A stretch of DNA of 64,000 nt from contig NZ_CP098805.1 in assembly GCF_023821985.2 (NCBI RefSeq), positions 3,906,001 through 3,970,000 on the forward strand. The letters run 5' to 3'. A program made the position numbers and the translations under genes. The notes beneath the pieces were generated by a model. The model worked only from the letters and a program-made list of their open reading frames with translations. It had not been told where the DNA came from and did not search any database. Shown piece by piece: positions 1 through 10,100 of this stretch; position 1 is the first letter of the stretch; each line of letters opens with the position of its first letter. Origin of the DNA: Dyadobacter chenhuakuii. Its GTDB lineage: Bacteria; Bacteroidota; Bacteroidia; Cytophagales; Spirosomataceae.

Positions 1-422
1 AGGTCCAGCTGGCTGCTGACATTTTTAACCGCAGTCAGATACTTTTTAATCCCCTTTTTTTCCGCAGCAAATTGTGCAGAAAGTGTTTTGCAAAGTGCGT
101 CGAAATGGGCTGGAATATCAACGCGCTTTTCGCCAATCCAGCAATGTTCATAGGCAGCCGGGTTCATTTCAAAAAAGGTGAGTTCATTGGCAATTCCCAA
201 ACCTTCGTACAACATTCGGGTGGACTGCCCCTCGCCCAGCTGACCTATATAATGTACCCCGGGAGAAAAACGCTGGCTACCGATCCGGAAGCTGTGGCAC
301 CAGCCGCCGAGCACATTATGCTGTTCCAAAATGAGCACCGTTTGCCCCTCACGCAGCAGGCAAATCGCCGCCGAAAGCGCACCCATACCCGAGCCGATAA
401 TGACATTATCGAATTCATACAT
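1..422 (-). CDS. FAD/NAD(P)-dependent oxidoreductase, phytoene desaturase/retinol-reductase-like (3' end outside window)
   Basis: Reading the minus strand from the ATG at 422-420 gives an uninterrupted frame to the window edge, about 140 residues. It begins MYEFDNVIIGSGMGALSAA, a Rossmann beta-alpha-beta dinucleotide fold (GSGMGALSAA), followed by an acidic residue after the second strand (VLILEQ) and then NVLGGWCHSF, like the GGxxHSF stretch that contacts FAD in the CrtI/all-trans-retinol 13,14-reductase family. The family carries out FAD-dependent desaturation or saturation of polyenes, but the substrate cannot be told from the N-terminus. It lies downstream of the AraC regulator on the same strand with a 164-bp gap, so it is probably a separate unit. 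The C-terminal two thirds are not visible. Confidence 0.8.
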   Translation of the reverse strand, partial: MYEFDNVIIGSGMGALSAAICLLREGQTVLILEQHNVLGGWCHSFRIGSQRFSPGVHYIGQLGEGQSTRMLYEGLGIANELTFFEMNPAAYEHCWIGEKRVDIPAHFDALCKTLSAQFAAEKKGIKKYLTAVKNVSSQLD

Positions 423-586
423 TAAATCCTGCGGTTCAGACGACACAATATGGGCTGGCTATTTAGGAAACTGGGAGTGATTGGAATGAATATAAAAATA
501 TTGTTCCTTGGCAAATGCAGAAAAATGAATGTTATTAAATTCTCAATTAATCTATCCTCCCCGCCTGCTTTGCGTCTAACCAGCCG

Positions 587-1372
587 CTATTGCATCACTT
601 CTGACGGAGTCCTGCCGAATTCTTTTTTAAATACAAATGAAAAATGAGACAAGTCTTCAAAGCCAACTTCCAGATAGACTTCACTGGGTCTGTGTTTTTG
701 CTGGCTAATTTGAAAATAGGCTTCGTCGAGCCGTTTCTTTTTAAGCCAATTTCCGGGGTTTGTGCCGAAAACCTTTTGAAAATCCCTTTTAAATGAGGAC
801 AAGCTTCTGCCAGTAAGGAAGGCGAAACGTTCCAGGCTGATATTAAAGCGGAAGTTGCGGTTCATATATGCTTCGAGGTCAATCTTGGCAGGAATTGCGA
901 AGTTGAAAAACACATTAGCCATCGCAGGATCAGACTTTAAAATGATCATCAGCAGCTCTTCGCGTTTTATATCCGCAAAAGTTTCGTCAATCTCCAAATC
1001 TCCGGAGTAGTAAGGTTCCAGCGACTGGATATAGTTTTTAATCAGTTTGTTATCTTGTATAAAAAGAAAAGAATCATTGTTGCTGTCAGCCTGGGCTTGA
1101 ACCGGATGCCGCTCCAAAAACTTCCTTAGGAATGGCTCATCCAATGTGATGATGATCTTTTCAAATTCATCCTTATCCTTATATTTTGTATAGCGCACCA
1201 AATGATTTTTCCTGGCGATGCAGTAATCCCCGGGAACCATCTGATAATGCTTGTGACCGTCAAAAGCCTTTATTGAACCTTTCAGTAAATACAGAAAGAA
1301 ATGTTCTGATATAAATTGCTCCGGCGAAATTTCCGGTCCCAAATGACAGGATTGCAGGTTATTAACTTTCAC
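587..1372 (-). CDS. AraC family transcriptional regulator
   Basis: A 261-residue protein with a cupin-like sensor half (roughly residues 1-150) and a C-terminal double helix-turn-helix (about 165-261). The HTH shows the AraC signatures ISLERFAFLTGRSLSSFKRDF and, near the end, VGFEDLSHFSFVFKKEFG with the closing TPSEV. It lies 33 bp downstream of the SDR reductase on the same strand, so the two are probably co-transcribed, and the regulator may control the reductase. The effector is unknown. A TAAATTTG box reads on the minus strand at 1404-1397 but has no TTG at the right distance. Confidence 0.9.
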   Translation of the reverse strand: MKVNNLQSCHLGPEISPEQFISEHFFLYLLKGSIKAFDGHKHYQMVPGDYCIARKNHLVRYTKYKDKDEFEKIIITLDEPFLRKFLERHPVQAQADSNNDSFLFIQDNKLIKNYIQSLEPYYSGDLEIDETFADIKREELLMIILKSDPAMANVFFNFAIPAKIDLEAYMNRNFRFNISLERFAFLTGRSLSSFKRDFQKVFGTNPGNWLKKKRLDEAYFQISQQKHRPSEVYLEVGFEDLSHFSFVFKKEFGRTPSEVMQ

Positions 1373-1405
1373 TTGTCACATTTGATTTTATGAATCCAAA
1401 TTTAC

Positions 1406-2362
1406 TCATTTATACAAACTGTCGACACTTTCCAGAATAGCGGATTGTCTGCTTTTCGGATCCCAACCTAATATTTCCACTGCTTTCCTGTTCGACATTT
1501 GAATATAAAATGCTTCATCCGTCTGCTGCATATCCGCAATATCCGCGGCCAGTTCCGGCCGTTCGGTTTTGATTAGTTGCGCCACATCGTAGACGCTCAT
1601 TACGCCCTCAGATGTAGCCAGAAAGCGCTGTCCGTTTGCTTTGGGATGCAGCATTGCTTTTATATGGATGTCGGCAACATCACGCACATCAACAACGCCG
1701 AATGTAAATGCCGGGCTTTCGGTTGTAGTGCCGCTGATGATCCCCTTCACGATCGTGTCCAGCGAAGCCGACGAAATATCTCCCAAAACCGGCCCGAAAA
1801 TCCCAACCGGATTGATAACAGTAAGCTCCATGCTACTACCTTCTGTTTTTATAAAATCCCACGCCGCTTTTTCTGCAATGGTTTTAGATTTAATGTATGC
1901 CATGATCGGCGCATGCTCATCCGTCCAGTCTGTTTCGGTGAATACGTGATCCTTTGCATTATTACTGTAACCAATGGCAGCAAACGACGAGGTAAGCACA
2001 ACGCGCTTAACACCTGCATTGCTCGCTGCTTTCAAAACACGCAGCGCACCGTCACGAGCAGGAATGATGAGCTCGTTCTCATCTTTGGGCGCCTGGGCTG
2101 GAAATGGCGATGCAATGTGCAGCACATATTCGCAGTCCCTTACCGCTTCCTCCCAGCCTTCATCTGACGTTAACTCAGCCTGATAGAAAGAAAGATCAGT
2201 AAAATCGTCAATTCCGCCATCTTTCAATGCATCAATTATTTTGTCTTTTTTAGACAAAGAACGGAGCGTGGTTTTCACCTGATAACCTTGTTGTAACAGT
2301 TGCAAGATGGTATGGATGGCTACGAATCCGGTTCCGCCTGTAACTAATATGATACGTTTCAT
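1406..2362 (-). CDS. NAD(P)-dependent oxidoreductase, extended SDR (dihydroflavonol-4-reductase-like)
   Basis: A 318-residue extended short-chain dehydrogenase. The N-terminal nucleotide-binding motif is TGGTGFVA, the active-site motif is YIKSK (YxxxK), and an upstream TSSFAAIGY stretch supplies the serine. These place it in the DFR/cinnamoyl-CoA-reductase/aldehyde-reductase-like group, which reduces small carbonyls with NADPH. The frame could be opened 63 bp further upstream (2425), but the Rossmann fold starts immediately after the ATG at 2362 and the extra 21 residues look like leader, so 2362 is preferred. It is followed by the AraC gene. Confidence 0.88.
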   Translation of the reverse strand: MKRIILVTGGTGFVAIHTILQLLQQGYQVKTTLRSLSKKDKIIDALKDGGIDDFTDLSFYQAELTSDEGWEEAVRDCEYVLHIASPFPAQAPKDENELIIPARDGALRVLKAASNAGVKRVVLTSSFAAIGYSNNAKDHVFTETDWTDEHAPIMAYIKSKTIAEKAAWDFIKTEGSSMELTVINPVGIFGPVLGDISSASLDTIVKGIISGTTTESPAFTFGVVDVRDVADIHIKAMLHPKANGQRFLATSEGVMSVYDVAQLIKTERPELAADIADMQQTDEAFYIQMSNRKAVEILGWDPKSRQSAILESVDSLYK

Positions 2363-2672
2363 TTCGATTGGTTTTAAAAGTGAAATTTGATTTGGGTTGT
2401 TGCTTGGCGTGGCCGCGCCATTCATTTTCGGATTTTCAAGTCCTCATGTTGTCTTTGTTTTTCCAATACAAATTTCAGCAATCGCAGACCAGGCTGCTTT
2501 GTTGTGAAGTTCAATTTTTCTTTGTTGTTGGGGTCATCCGAAAACTTCCCGCCGGATTTATATAAATTGTCTTTTTTAACCAAATTACGCCAAGCACGGC
2601 ACCCACTACGACCGCAGTAGCAGCCGTAGTAATCAGCAAAAATCCGATGCCCTACTTAATTAAATTATATCG
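2363..2672. other. Divergent intergenic region between SDR gene and esterase gene
   Basis: This 310-bp AT-rich stretch separates two divergent genes and must hold both promoters. No exact TTG-N19-TAnnTTTG promoter, clear palindrome or RNA was seen here. Confidence 0.5.
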
Positions 2673-3542
2673 ATGAAATTGATAATTTATCCCTTTCAAT
2701 GGCTGACCAGTCTATTTTTAGTTGTCGCTTTTCAGGCACATTCTCAGAATTTACAGGCGTATACACCTACATCAAGTGAGGTGTTGACGATTCACTCCAA
2801 GCTTTTAAACGAAGACCGAAAGGTGTATGTGCATTGCCCTAAAGCAGACTCCGCGGATAGAAACAACCATTTTCCAGTCATATACGTAATGGACGGCGAC
2901 AATCATTTTGAATTGCTTGTTCAGTATGTCGATTATCTGAGTAGGCCCGACGTTTCGGCAATGCCGAAGACAATTGTCATTGGCATCCCAAATACAAAAC
3001 GAACCAGAGACCTTACCCCAACCAACAGCTTACTTAACTTTGAGGAAAAACCAGACAGTAGTTCGTATACAGGCAGCGGCGGGAACGAAAAATTTTTACA
3101 ATTCATCGGGAATGAATTGATCCCAATGATTGACAAAAATTATAAAACAACACCCTACAAAATATTTGCAGGGCATTCCTTTGGAGGCCTTTCAGCACTT
3201 AATTGTCTGCTGACTCATCCGGATCTGTTTGATGCGTATATTGCCGTAAGCCCATCTCTTTGGTGGGACAGGAAGTACATGTTAAGAATGACTGATGAAA
3301 AATTAAAAAGTGGTTCAGCCCTAGACAAAATATTTTTTTACAGTGACGGAAACGAAGGGGGGCCTAATTCGTTTTTCCATAAACATCTGTTGAAGCTGGA
3401 TGCAACAATTGCTAAGAAAAAGCTAAAAGGATTCAAGTATCTCTACAAACATTACCCCACTGAAACCCACATGACCGAACCCGTTGTGGCTTATTACGAT
3501 GCCCTGCGTTTCATTTTTGAAGACTGGGAAAAGCGTCGCTAG
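2673..3542 (+). CDS. Secreted alpha/beta hydrolase, putative esterase (IroE/Fes-like family)
   Basis: A 289-residue protein with a signal peptide (hydrophobic LTSLFLVVAFQAHSQ, probable cleavage after AHS). The nucleophile elbow is GHSFGG, about residue 168. Downstream comes the stretch IAVSPSLWW, typical of the putative esterase family (enterochelin esterase/IroE/feruloyl-esterase-like). A C-terminal ETH supplies the likely catalytic His. It is expected in the periplasm or outside the cell and to cleave an ester. No siderophore genes are adjacent, so the substrate is open. A strong hairpin follows the stop. Confidence 0.85.
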   Translation: MKLIIYPFQWLTSLFLVVAFQAHSQNLQAYTPTSSEVLTIHSKLLNEDRKVYVHCPKADSADRNNHFPVIYVMDGDNHFELLVQYVDYLSRPDVSAMPKTIVIGIPNTKRTRDLTPTNSLLNFEEKPDSSSYTGSGGNEKFLQFIGNELIPMIDKNYKTTPYKIFAGHSFGGLSALNCLLTHPDLFDAYIAVSPSLWWDRKYMLRMTDEKLKSGSALDKIFFYSDGNEGGPNSFFHKHLLKLDATIAKKKLKGFKYLYKHYPTETHMTEPVVAYYDALRFIFEDWEKRR

Positions 3543-3593
3543 GGATCATTACTTTAAAAATCTTACAGCTAAATCCATTGCGAGTTTTATTGC

Positions 3594-3631
3594 AACAAAA
3601 AAGACTTAGCAGAATTTGCTAAGTCTTTGAT
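3594..3631. terminator. Bidirectional hairpin terminator
   Basis: Perfect 10-bp arms AAGACTTAGC/GCTAAGTCTT around a 7-nt loop, with T-rich flanks on both sides. On the minus strand it ends TTTTTTGTTGC, the same tail as the terminator of the intact tRNA-Arg. It can serve the esterase (+) and the broken tRNA copy (-). Confidence 0.75.
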
Positions 3632-3637
3632 TTTCAT

Positions 3638-3696
3638 GTGGTCACGTAGGGATTCGAACCGCCCGGCGGCCCGGCCCAAACCTCCTAATCCGTAGT
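3638..3696 (-). pseudogene. Degenerate tRNA-Arg 3' half with 15-bp insertion
   Basis: The + strand repeats the 3' half of the neighbouring tRNA-Arg: 23 bp identical (3638-3660), then a GC-only 15-bp insert (3661-3675), then 21 bp matching with one change (3676-3696). The insertion falls in the T-arm, and the 5' half of the tRNA is missing. Its own terminator lies 7 bp beyond. The unit therefore looks like an ancient tandem duplication of tRNA plus terminator that has decayed. Confidence 0.75.
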
Positions 3697-3711
3697 AGCG
3701 TCCTAAAAGCA

Positions 3712-3742
3712 ACAAAAAAGCGCCAATCTCGCGAAAGGCGCC
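3712..3742 (-). terminator. Rho-independent terminator of tRNA-Arg
   Basis: On the minus strand GCGCC...GGCGC forms a GC stem followed by TTTTTTGTTGC, 9 nt after the tRNA 3' end. Confidence 0.8.
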
Positions 3743-3750
3743 TTGGGTTG

Positions 3751-3824
3751 TGGTCACGTAGGGATTCGAACCCCAAACCTCCTGATCCGTAGTCAGGTGC
3801 TCTATCCAATTGAGCTACGCAACC
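3751..3824 (-). tRNA. tRNA-Arg (anticodon ACG)
   Basis: The minus strand folds as a cloverleaf: acceptor GGTTGCG pairs with CGTGACC, D-arm GCTCAATTGGATAGAGC, anticodon stem CCTGA/TCAGG with loop CTACGGA (anticodon ACG, reading CGN Arg codons after A34 editing), and T-arm GGGG TTCGAAT CCCT. CCA is not encoded. TadA, which makes the A34-to-inosine change, is encoded in this window at 31248-31700. Confidence 0.95.
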
Positions 3825-3914
3825 AATTCCTTAATTGGAGTGCAAAGATAGGAAATGGAGGCGCTTGGAGCAATAGCAGATTGCAAAAAATGCTGAAAAA
3901 AATTTTACGAAATT

Positions 3915-4694
3915 TTACTTCCCCTGAAAATCAGGCTTTTTCTTTTGCAAAAATGAAGAAATTCCTTCCTGGGCATCGTGGGTGTTGAATAGTCTTTCCT
4001 GGTTTTCGAGTTCGTGTTGCTGCATTTGAGCCAGATTGGAATGAAAAGATTCGTTCATGACGAGCTTCATGGCGCCGATGGCTTGCGTGGGTGCATCGCG
4101 GTAGTAAGCAGCGGCCCTCTCGATTTCTGCGTCCAGCTCGTCTGCGCGCACGGATCTGCTGATGAGACCGATGCTGGCGGCTTCCGGGGCGTAGACTTTT
4201 CTGCCGGTGGATGCAATGTCGAAAGCGCGGGCGGCGCCGACCAAGCGAGGCAGGAAGAATGTCGCCCCGGCGTCGGGCATGAGGCCGATTTGAACAAATA
4301 ATAAGCTTAAATAAGTGTCTTCACGCGCAATGACGACGTCACAGGCCAGCGCGAGTGAGCACCCCGCTCCTACTGCCAGACCGTTGAGCCTGCAAATCAC
4401 GGGCTTTGGAATGTTCCGGATGGCCTGGATCATAGGGTTATAATATTCCCGCAAAATCTCACCGGCACCCTGCCCTGAGCCTGCGGTTTCTTTCAAATCT
4501 GCGCCGGAACAAAATGCTTTGTCGCCCTCGCCGGTGATGATGATGACGCGAACGGATTCATCGCTTTCGGCTGCTTTAACGGCAATGGTAATTTCGTTGA
4601 TCAATGCAGGGCTTAGTGCATGGTAAACCTGCGGCCGGTTCAGCGTGATCCTGGCAATGCCACGTGCGTTTTCGAAAATAATGTGCTGGTACAT
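3915..4694 (-). CDS. Enoyl-CoA hydratase/isomerase family, PaaG-like
   Basis: A 259-residue crotonase-fold protein. The CoA/oxyanion region reads KAFCSGADL and NGLAVGAGCSLALACD. In the second active-site loop it has GLMPDAGATFFLPR. The Asp there, where classical hydratases have Gly/Glu, is the pattern of PaaG (ring-1,2-epoxyphenylacetyl-CoA isomerase) and related isomerases. That points to isomerization rather than hydration, but no other paa genes are nearby, so the pathway is unproven. It lies 19 bp downstream of the PAP2-like gene and probably shares its promoter at 5384-5413. Confidence 0.85.
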   Translation of the reverse strand: MYQHIIFENARGIARITLNRPQVYHALSPALINEITIAVKAAESDESVRVIIITGEGDKAFCSGADLKETAGSGQGAGEILREYYNPMIQAIRNIPKPVICRLNGLAVGAGCSLALACDVVIAREDTYLSLLFVQIGLMPDAGATFFLPRLVGAARAFDIASTGRKVYAPEAASIGLISRSVRADELDAEIERAAAYYRDAPTQAIGAMKLVMNESFHSNLAQMQQHELENQERLFNTHDAQEGISSFLQKKKPDFQGK

Positions 4695-4713
4695 GGCTGT
4701 GAAGTGTTTTTTG

Positions 4714-5352
4714 TCAAAAGAAAAAATAGACGGTGAGGCTACTCACAAAAACACCGCAAATAACGCCGACGAGAATCTGTGCGGGTGTGTGTGCATTCAA
4801 ATGCAGTCTCGCACTGAGCAGCCAGCCGGCGATCAGGACTGTAAATATCAGTGGAATAAGCAGTTGGGCTTCGTCGTGGCGGATGAGCAGGCCGGTAAGC
4901 ATGCCCAGGGAACCGCCTATGCCGGTTGCGTGGGCGCTGATTTTCCAAAACAGACTGACAACAGTAACAATAAGCAACGAAATCGTGGCCGCACCGAGAA
5001 TGATCGCAATTTGCGGGGCGAGTTCGGCGATGGGTTGCAATTTCCAACCAAAAAGATAAGTGGCAATGCCATAGATAATGATGCAGGCCAGATAAGGCAG
5101 CCTGCGCTCTGCGAGGTCATCGACGTGCATGGTGCTGATAATGCCCATTTTTTGGAAATAATAAACGACCAATGCAGGCGCAATGAATGTGTTCAGAAAC
5201 AAAAGCAACAACAAGCTGCCCAATGCCGGCAGCTCAAAAGCACTCACGCCGACCAGATCAGGGGTAATGATAAATAAGAGGGCGAACAAATAAGTAGTGA
5301 GGATCAGCGGGTGAAATACTACAGATAATATGAGTGCGATTCGATTATTCAA
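4714..5352 (-). CDS. PAP2-like integral membrane phosphatase family protein
   Basis: A 212-residue protein with about six hydrophobic segments. Two short motifs recall the PAP2 superfamily: KISAHATG (place of the PSGH motif) and ARLHLNAHTPAQILVG (place of SRxxxxxHxxxD). The final Asp is replaced (TPAQ instead of WxSD), so catalytic activity is uncertain. It is probably an inner-membrane lipid-phosphatase-like protein, as seen widely in Cytophagales. It is first in a two-gene unit with the PaaG-like gene and has a clear Bacteroidetes promoter. Confidence 0.7.
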   Translation of the reverse strand: MNNRIALILSVVFHPLILTTYLFALLFIITPDLVGVSAFELPALGSLLLLLFLNTFIAPALVVYYFQKMGIISTMHVDDLAERRLPYLACIIIYGIATYLFGWKLQPIAELAPQIAIILGAATISLLIVTVVSLFWKISAHATGIGGSLGMLTGLLIRHDEAQLLIPLIFTVLIAGWLLSARLHLNAHTPAQILVGVICGVFVSSLTVYFFF

Positions 5353-5383
5353 GGCAGAGTGTCTTTAATCCGGATGTAACTGA

Positions 5384-5413
5384 CAAAATTACGCTGAAAA
5401 CCAGTCTGCACAA
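5384..5413 (-). promoter_or_regulatory. Bacteroidetes-type promoter for the PAP2/PaaG unit
   Basis: On the minus strand TTG (5413-5411), a 19-bp spacer, then TAATTTTG (5391-5384). This fits the Bacteroidetes sigma-ABfr consensus TTG-N19-21-TAnnTTTG, about 30 bp before the start codon. Confidence 0.75.
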
Positions 5414-5474
5414 GAGTCAGTTCCCGCAGAAAAGTAAGTTAGGCGCGCGGAATAGGTTTTCGTAGGGTAATTTG

Positions 5475-5482
5475 TAATTTTG
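5475..5482 (+). promoter_or_regulatory. Probable -7 element of asnS
   Basis: TAATTTTG matches the Bacteroidetes -7 box and lies 63 bp before the asnS start codon. No good TTG lies at the expected distance upstream, so only half of the promoter is recognised. Confidence 0.5.
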
Positions 5483-5545
5483 CGCCTCATTCGGAAAGCC
5501 GGATTCACAAGCATTCAGTAAATATAAGATTGAACCAAAAAGAAA

Positions 5546-6982
5546 ATGGGACCGCTGCAGATTAAAGACATTTTACAGACTTCTCCTGAAAACCAGTCCG
5601 TTACAGTAAAAGGATGGGTCAGGACAAAACGTGAGAGCAAAAACGCGATTTTCATTGCGTTGAATGACGGTTCCACCATTCATAATATTCAGGCTGTGGC
5701 TGAGCCCGGCCAGTTTTCTGCTGAACTGCTGAGCACGGTTACCACCGGTTCTTGCCTTAAAATCACTGGTCAACTTGTTGAATCACAAGGTTCTGGTCAG
5801 GCTGTCGAGGTGAAGATCGACGACATTCTGGTTTACGGAACGGCTGATCCGGAGTCTTTTCCTTTGCAGCCTAAAAAGCATTCACTCGAATTTTTACGCG
5901 AAATAGCGCATTTGCGCCCCCGTACCAACACTTTCAGTGCGATCCTGCGCATTCGCCATGCATTGGCTTTTGCAGTGCATCAATATTTCAATGATGGTGG
6001 ATTTTTCTATCTGCACACGCCTGTTATTACGGCTTCGGATGCGGAAGGAGCGGGTGAAATGTTCCGGGTTACGACATTGAATCTCAATAAGTTGCCAAGA
6101 ACGGAAGAAGGAGCAATCAATTTTAAAGAGGATTTCTTCGGAAGAGAGGCCAACCTGACGGTTTCAGGCCAGCTGGAAGGCGAGCTGGGTGCGATGGCGC
6201 TTTCCAAAATTTATACATTCGGGCCAACATTCCGTGCCGAAAACTCTAATACGACGCGGCATTTGGCGGAATTCTGGATGATTGAGCCCGAAATGGCATT
6301 TTTCGAGCTGGAAGATAACATGAACCTGGCAGAGGATTTTGTCAAAAAAGTGATCACTTATGCATTGATCCATTGCAAAGACGATCTAAATTTCTTGCAA
6401 AACAGGCTTGCGGAAGAAGATAAGAACAAGCCACAAAACGAGCGCTCGATCCCGCTCCTTGAAAAACTGAGCTTCGTGGTGGATAATCCTTTCGAGCGCC
6501 TTACTTACACAGAGGCCATTGAAATTTTATTAAAATCAAAACCACATAAAGAAAAGAAATTCCAATATCCAGTCGGCTGGGGAATCGACCTTTCCAGCGA
6601 GCATGAGCGTTATCTGGTGGAAAAACATTTCAAAAAGCCGGTTATTCTTACCAACTATCCGAAGGAGATCAAGTCGTTTTACATGAAACTGGACGAGGAT
6701 GGAAAAACGGTGCGCGCGATGGACGTTTTGTTCCCCGGCATCGGCGAAATCATCGGCGGAAGTCAGCGTGAAGAGGATTATGACAAGCTGCTGGGTCGCG
6801 TGAAAGAAGTAGGCATTGATCCCGAAAACCTGTGGTGGTATCTCGAAACACGTAAATTCGGAACCGCACCGCATTCCGGTTTCGGACTTGGCTTCGAACG
6901 TTTGGTGCTGTTTGTGACAGGCATGAGCAACATTCGGGACGTGATTCCTTTCCCGCGCTATCCTAAGAGCGCAGAGTTTTAA
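5546..6982 (+). CDS. asnS: Asparaginyl-tRNA synthetase
   Basis: A 478-residue class IIb aminoacyl-tRNA synthetase, full length. The N-terminal OB-fold (about residues 15-100, [15 protein letters not shown]) binds the anticodon. The catalytic domain has motif 2 ([25 protein letters not shown]) and motif 3 near the end ([15 protein letters not shown]). The [14 protein letters not shown] stretch and the order [11 protein letters not shown] are typical of AsnRS rather than AspRS. It charges tRNA-Asn with Asn in the cytoplasm. A strong hairpin follows 107 bp after the stop. Confidence 0.97.
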   Translation: MGPLQIKDILQTSPENQSVTVKGWVRTKRESKNAIFIALNDGSTIHNIQAVAEPGQFSAELLSTVTTGSCLKITGQLVESQGSGQAVEVKIDDILVYGTADPESFPLQPKKHSLEFLREIAHLRPRTNTFSAILRIRHALAFAVHQYFNDGGFFYLHTPVITASDAEGAGEMFRVTTLNLNKLPRTEEGAINFKEDFFGREANLTVSGQLEGELGAMALSKIYTFGPTFRAENSNTTRHLAEFWMIEPEMAFFELEDNMNLAEDFVKKVITYALIHCKDDLNFLQNRLAEEDKNKPQNERSIPLLEKLSFVVDNPFERLTYTEAIEILLKSKPHKEKKFQYPVGWGIDLSSEHERYLVEKHFKKPVILTNYPKEIKSFYMKLDEDGKTVRAMDVLFPGIGEIIGGSQREEDYDKLLGRVKEVGIDPENLWWYLETRKFGTAPHSGFGLGFERLVLFVTGMSNIRDVIPFPRYPKSAEF

Positions 6983-7088
6983 TAGAAACTAAAAGATTGG
7001 CATACGAGCTATCATACTTCAATGCATATATCATTACCGGCAAATAATTGATATCCACCGAAAAAATAGCAGTGTAGTAACCTTTTTT

Positions 7089-7144
7089 GAAAGCTACGTC
7101 TAAATGGGCAATAGAAATATTTGTTCATTTAAACGTAGCTTTTT
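7089..7144 (+). terminator. Long hairpin with T-tract between asnS and the YD-repeat gene
   Basis: AAAGCTACGT-c-TAAATG pairs with CATTTA-a-ACGTAGCTTT (one mismatch in 17) around a loop of about 20 nt and is followed by TTTTTT. It can terminate asnS, but it ends 2 nt before the next start codon, so it must also shape the leader of that gene. Confidence 0.7.
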
Positions 7145-7146
7145 TC

Positions 7147-10100
7147 ATGCAGTTACCCGACAGATTTAAGAAATGTGCCTGGCATATTGTGTCCGGGCTT
7201 TTTCTCGCCCTCCCCTCTTTTTCTCAAATCCCTGAACCTCCCAAAACTGTCCAAAGCCCTAATAATTCACACTTGGGGATATTCGGTGATTTTGAAGTGT
7301 CCCTTTTTACAGGAAAACCAGAAATAACGGTTTCGCTTCAAACCTTGGAAAGCGGTCCCGTTTCACTTCCGCTTGCACTGATCTACGATGCCTCAGGAGT
7401 CCGTCCGGATATACACCCAGGCTGGACAGGCATGAACTGGGGCTTATCCACCCATTATGCCGTGATACGTACAGTCAAAGATGCGCCTGACGAAGGTCTT
7501 CCGGGCTCTCCTTCCGAGCCTGGCTACTTACACGCGCCGGTAAGAAATGCGTTGAATTTTGGCGCAGCGGATTGGGCCGCAACAGCAAAACTTGAAAACC
7601 TGGGATTTAATGCACCCTCATTTGACATGGAACCCGATGAGTTCAGTTTTAACGCGCCCGGGCTCAGCGGAAAATTTGTGATGGGTCATGACGGCCAGTG
7701 GAAAGTTTTTTGTGACCAGGCAGTAAAAGTTGAGTTGATTAGTTCCATTTTGACCGACATTCCTTTCAAACCGCCTTACTGGACAGGTAATTTGTGGAAT
7801 CAGATCAATAATGGCAAATACAATCCCACAATGCAGGGCTTTTACATTACAGATGAAAGTGGGGCAAAGTATGAATTTGGCGGCTCAACGGCCAATATGG
7901 AGTTCAGCATTGATTTCTTTAATCAGGGAAAAGCAAACTGGATTTGCAATTCCTGGCACCTTAAATCCATAACCCAACACACAGGCCAATCTATCAATTT
8001 CAGTTACGAGCGAGGCAGTTTTGTTGCGCAAATGTACTTTTCTATTTTCAATAAAGCTGCCAGTGTAAATGGTGGCGGTTTTTTTGGCTGTGGTAACTGG
8101 TCTTCACTTATAAATGAATACGGTGCCTATAATGGCAAGCTTATCTCTCCTATTTATCTCAAAGAAATTGTTTCTGACAACTTCAAAGTCAAATTTATTT
8201 CCAACGAAAGTACCGAGCTGCGCTACACAGATGACGTTTTTACAACTTATGTCAATAAGCTCGTGAATGCTGGCGGCAGCAAGCTCGATTTTCTCACTTT
8301 TTTGCACAATTGCTATTATCCTGTTTATAATCAAAGTCTTTGTAACAATCCGGCAGAGTCCCTGACGCAGCTTTTGGCCAAGTTGAAATGGCGGAAGCTG
8401 GACAAAATTCAGATCGCAAACGGCGGTGGAAGCATTGTGAAGGAATTTGAATTGACGTATAATAATGTAGCGACTGAGCGGTTAATGCTTCAAAAAGTTC
8501 AGGAAAAATCAGGCTATAATGCAAGCAAGCTCCCCGCTTATGAATTTTCCTACTTTTCTGCGCAAGGGCTTTCCCTACCCGGTTATTGCAAATCGCACAC
8601 AGATCATTGGGGATTCTATAATGGTAAAGCGATCGACGTTGCCAATGATTTCAATGCAGTTGCCAGCTATGGAAATACGCATCGCACGCCAGCTGTAAAC
8701 AAGAATATTTACAGGTTGGGCTCGCTTACCCAGATCAAATTCCCGACAAGTGGCATTACGAAGTTCTGGTTCGAACCGCACACCTATGCAAAAGAAGTGA
8801 AACTAAAACGCTGGGAAGGTGTGGATGCTTTTGCAACAAATCAAGTGGCTGGTGGTCTGCGTATTAAAGAGATTCACAGCTATGATCCCGCCTCCCCAAA
8901 TCCTCCTGTGAAAAAGAAGTATTACTATCTGTCAGGTTTCGATCCGGCGAATGCTGATACCACATCGTTGCTTTCCAGTGGAGTGCTAGGCGGGAAAACT
9001 CAGTACTATTGGCCAAATTACATGCCCAAACCGGATGCGCCCAATGCAACTGTATCCGAGCAAATTTTTTCAACACAATCTGTACTACCAGCCACAGAAA
9101 ACAGCCTAGGTGCCCATATTGGCTATACGAACGTCATCGAATGGGCTTCTACGGACGGCTGGAACGTGCATACTTACAGCAATTTCGAGAACGGATATGC
9201 GGATTCCGCTCCAACCGGTTTTATCCAACCAGGATCAACACCTTACCAACCTTACAACAGCAACGCATTCAAAAGAGGCAAGCTGCTTGCACTTGAAACT
9301 TACACTAAGAATGGCACTCCTGTTGCGAAAACGACCTATCAATATGAGGCTGTGGGCAACATTGCAGACTATTCTGCGAGATCAGTAAAAACCGCACTGA
9401 CGACGCTATGCAATACCCGGACCTATTGCTACGAGGGAACGGCCTATTTTATCAATATGCAGAAATTTCTGCCTGTTCAGCATGTAAGCGTTACCTACGA
9501 TCAGGACAGCCCTTTACAGAATGTTGTGTCTGCAACACGGTCCTATCAATACTGGCCGAACGGGCAGTTGCATATCCAGGGCCAGCCAGACAGTAAGGGA
9601 AAAGAAATTAAAACAGCGTTTACCTACCCTTCCAACCAGAACGATGCAATCAGCATTGCAATGACTGCGAAAAACCTCATTGGAGCACCAACTTCCGTGT
9701 TTAAATACACCGGCCCTGAATTGGCACCCGTGGGATTAACCCTTAGAAATGTCAAATTTGACTTGTTCAATGGATTTTATTTATCCAAAAAAGTAGAAAG
9801 CGGTATTGGGACGGCAAAACCAATGTCGATGACAACCGACCTGGAATTTCTTACCTATGACAGCAGGGGCAACTTGCAGACATACAACGAGCGCAATGGA
9901 TCGATCACCAAACTTGAATATTATGGCCCGGCTGAATTAGGAAAGGTGGATTTACTAAAAACACGAACTGTTGCAGAAGGCTCCGCATTAGCGCAATCGA
10001 CAGCATATAATCATAAACCTCTTATTGGAATCGAAAGCAGCACTGACGCAAATGCAAAGTCGCTTTTTTACGAATACGATGATTTTAACCGGCTAAAAAG

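Noticed and set aside
1577..2167. Plus-strand ORF of 196 residues in the SDR gene
   Set aside because: It is an antisense shadow of a clear SDR coding frame.
3743..3988. 81-residue ORF with GIRTPNLLIRSQ
   Set aside because: It is the translated tRNA-Arg(ACG) complement and its flank, a well-known false ORF.
4645..5277. Plus-strand ORF of 210 residues
   Set aside because: It is antisense to the PAP2-like gene, with low-complexity Gln/Asn/Asp composition and no domain.
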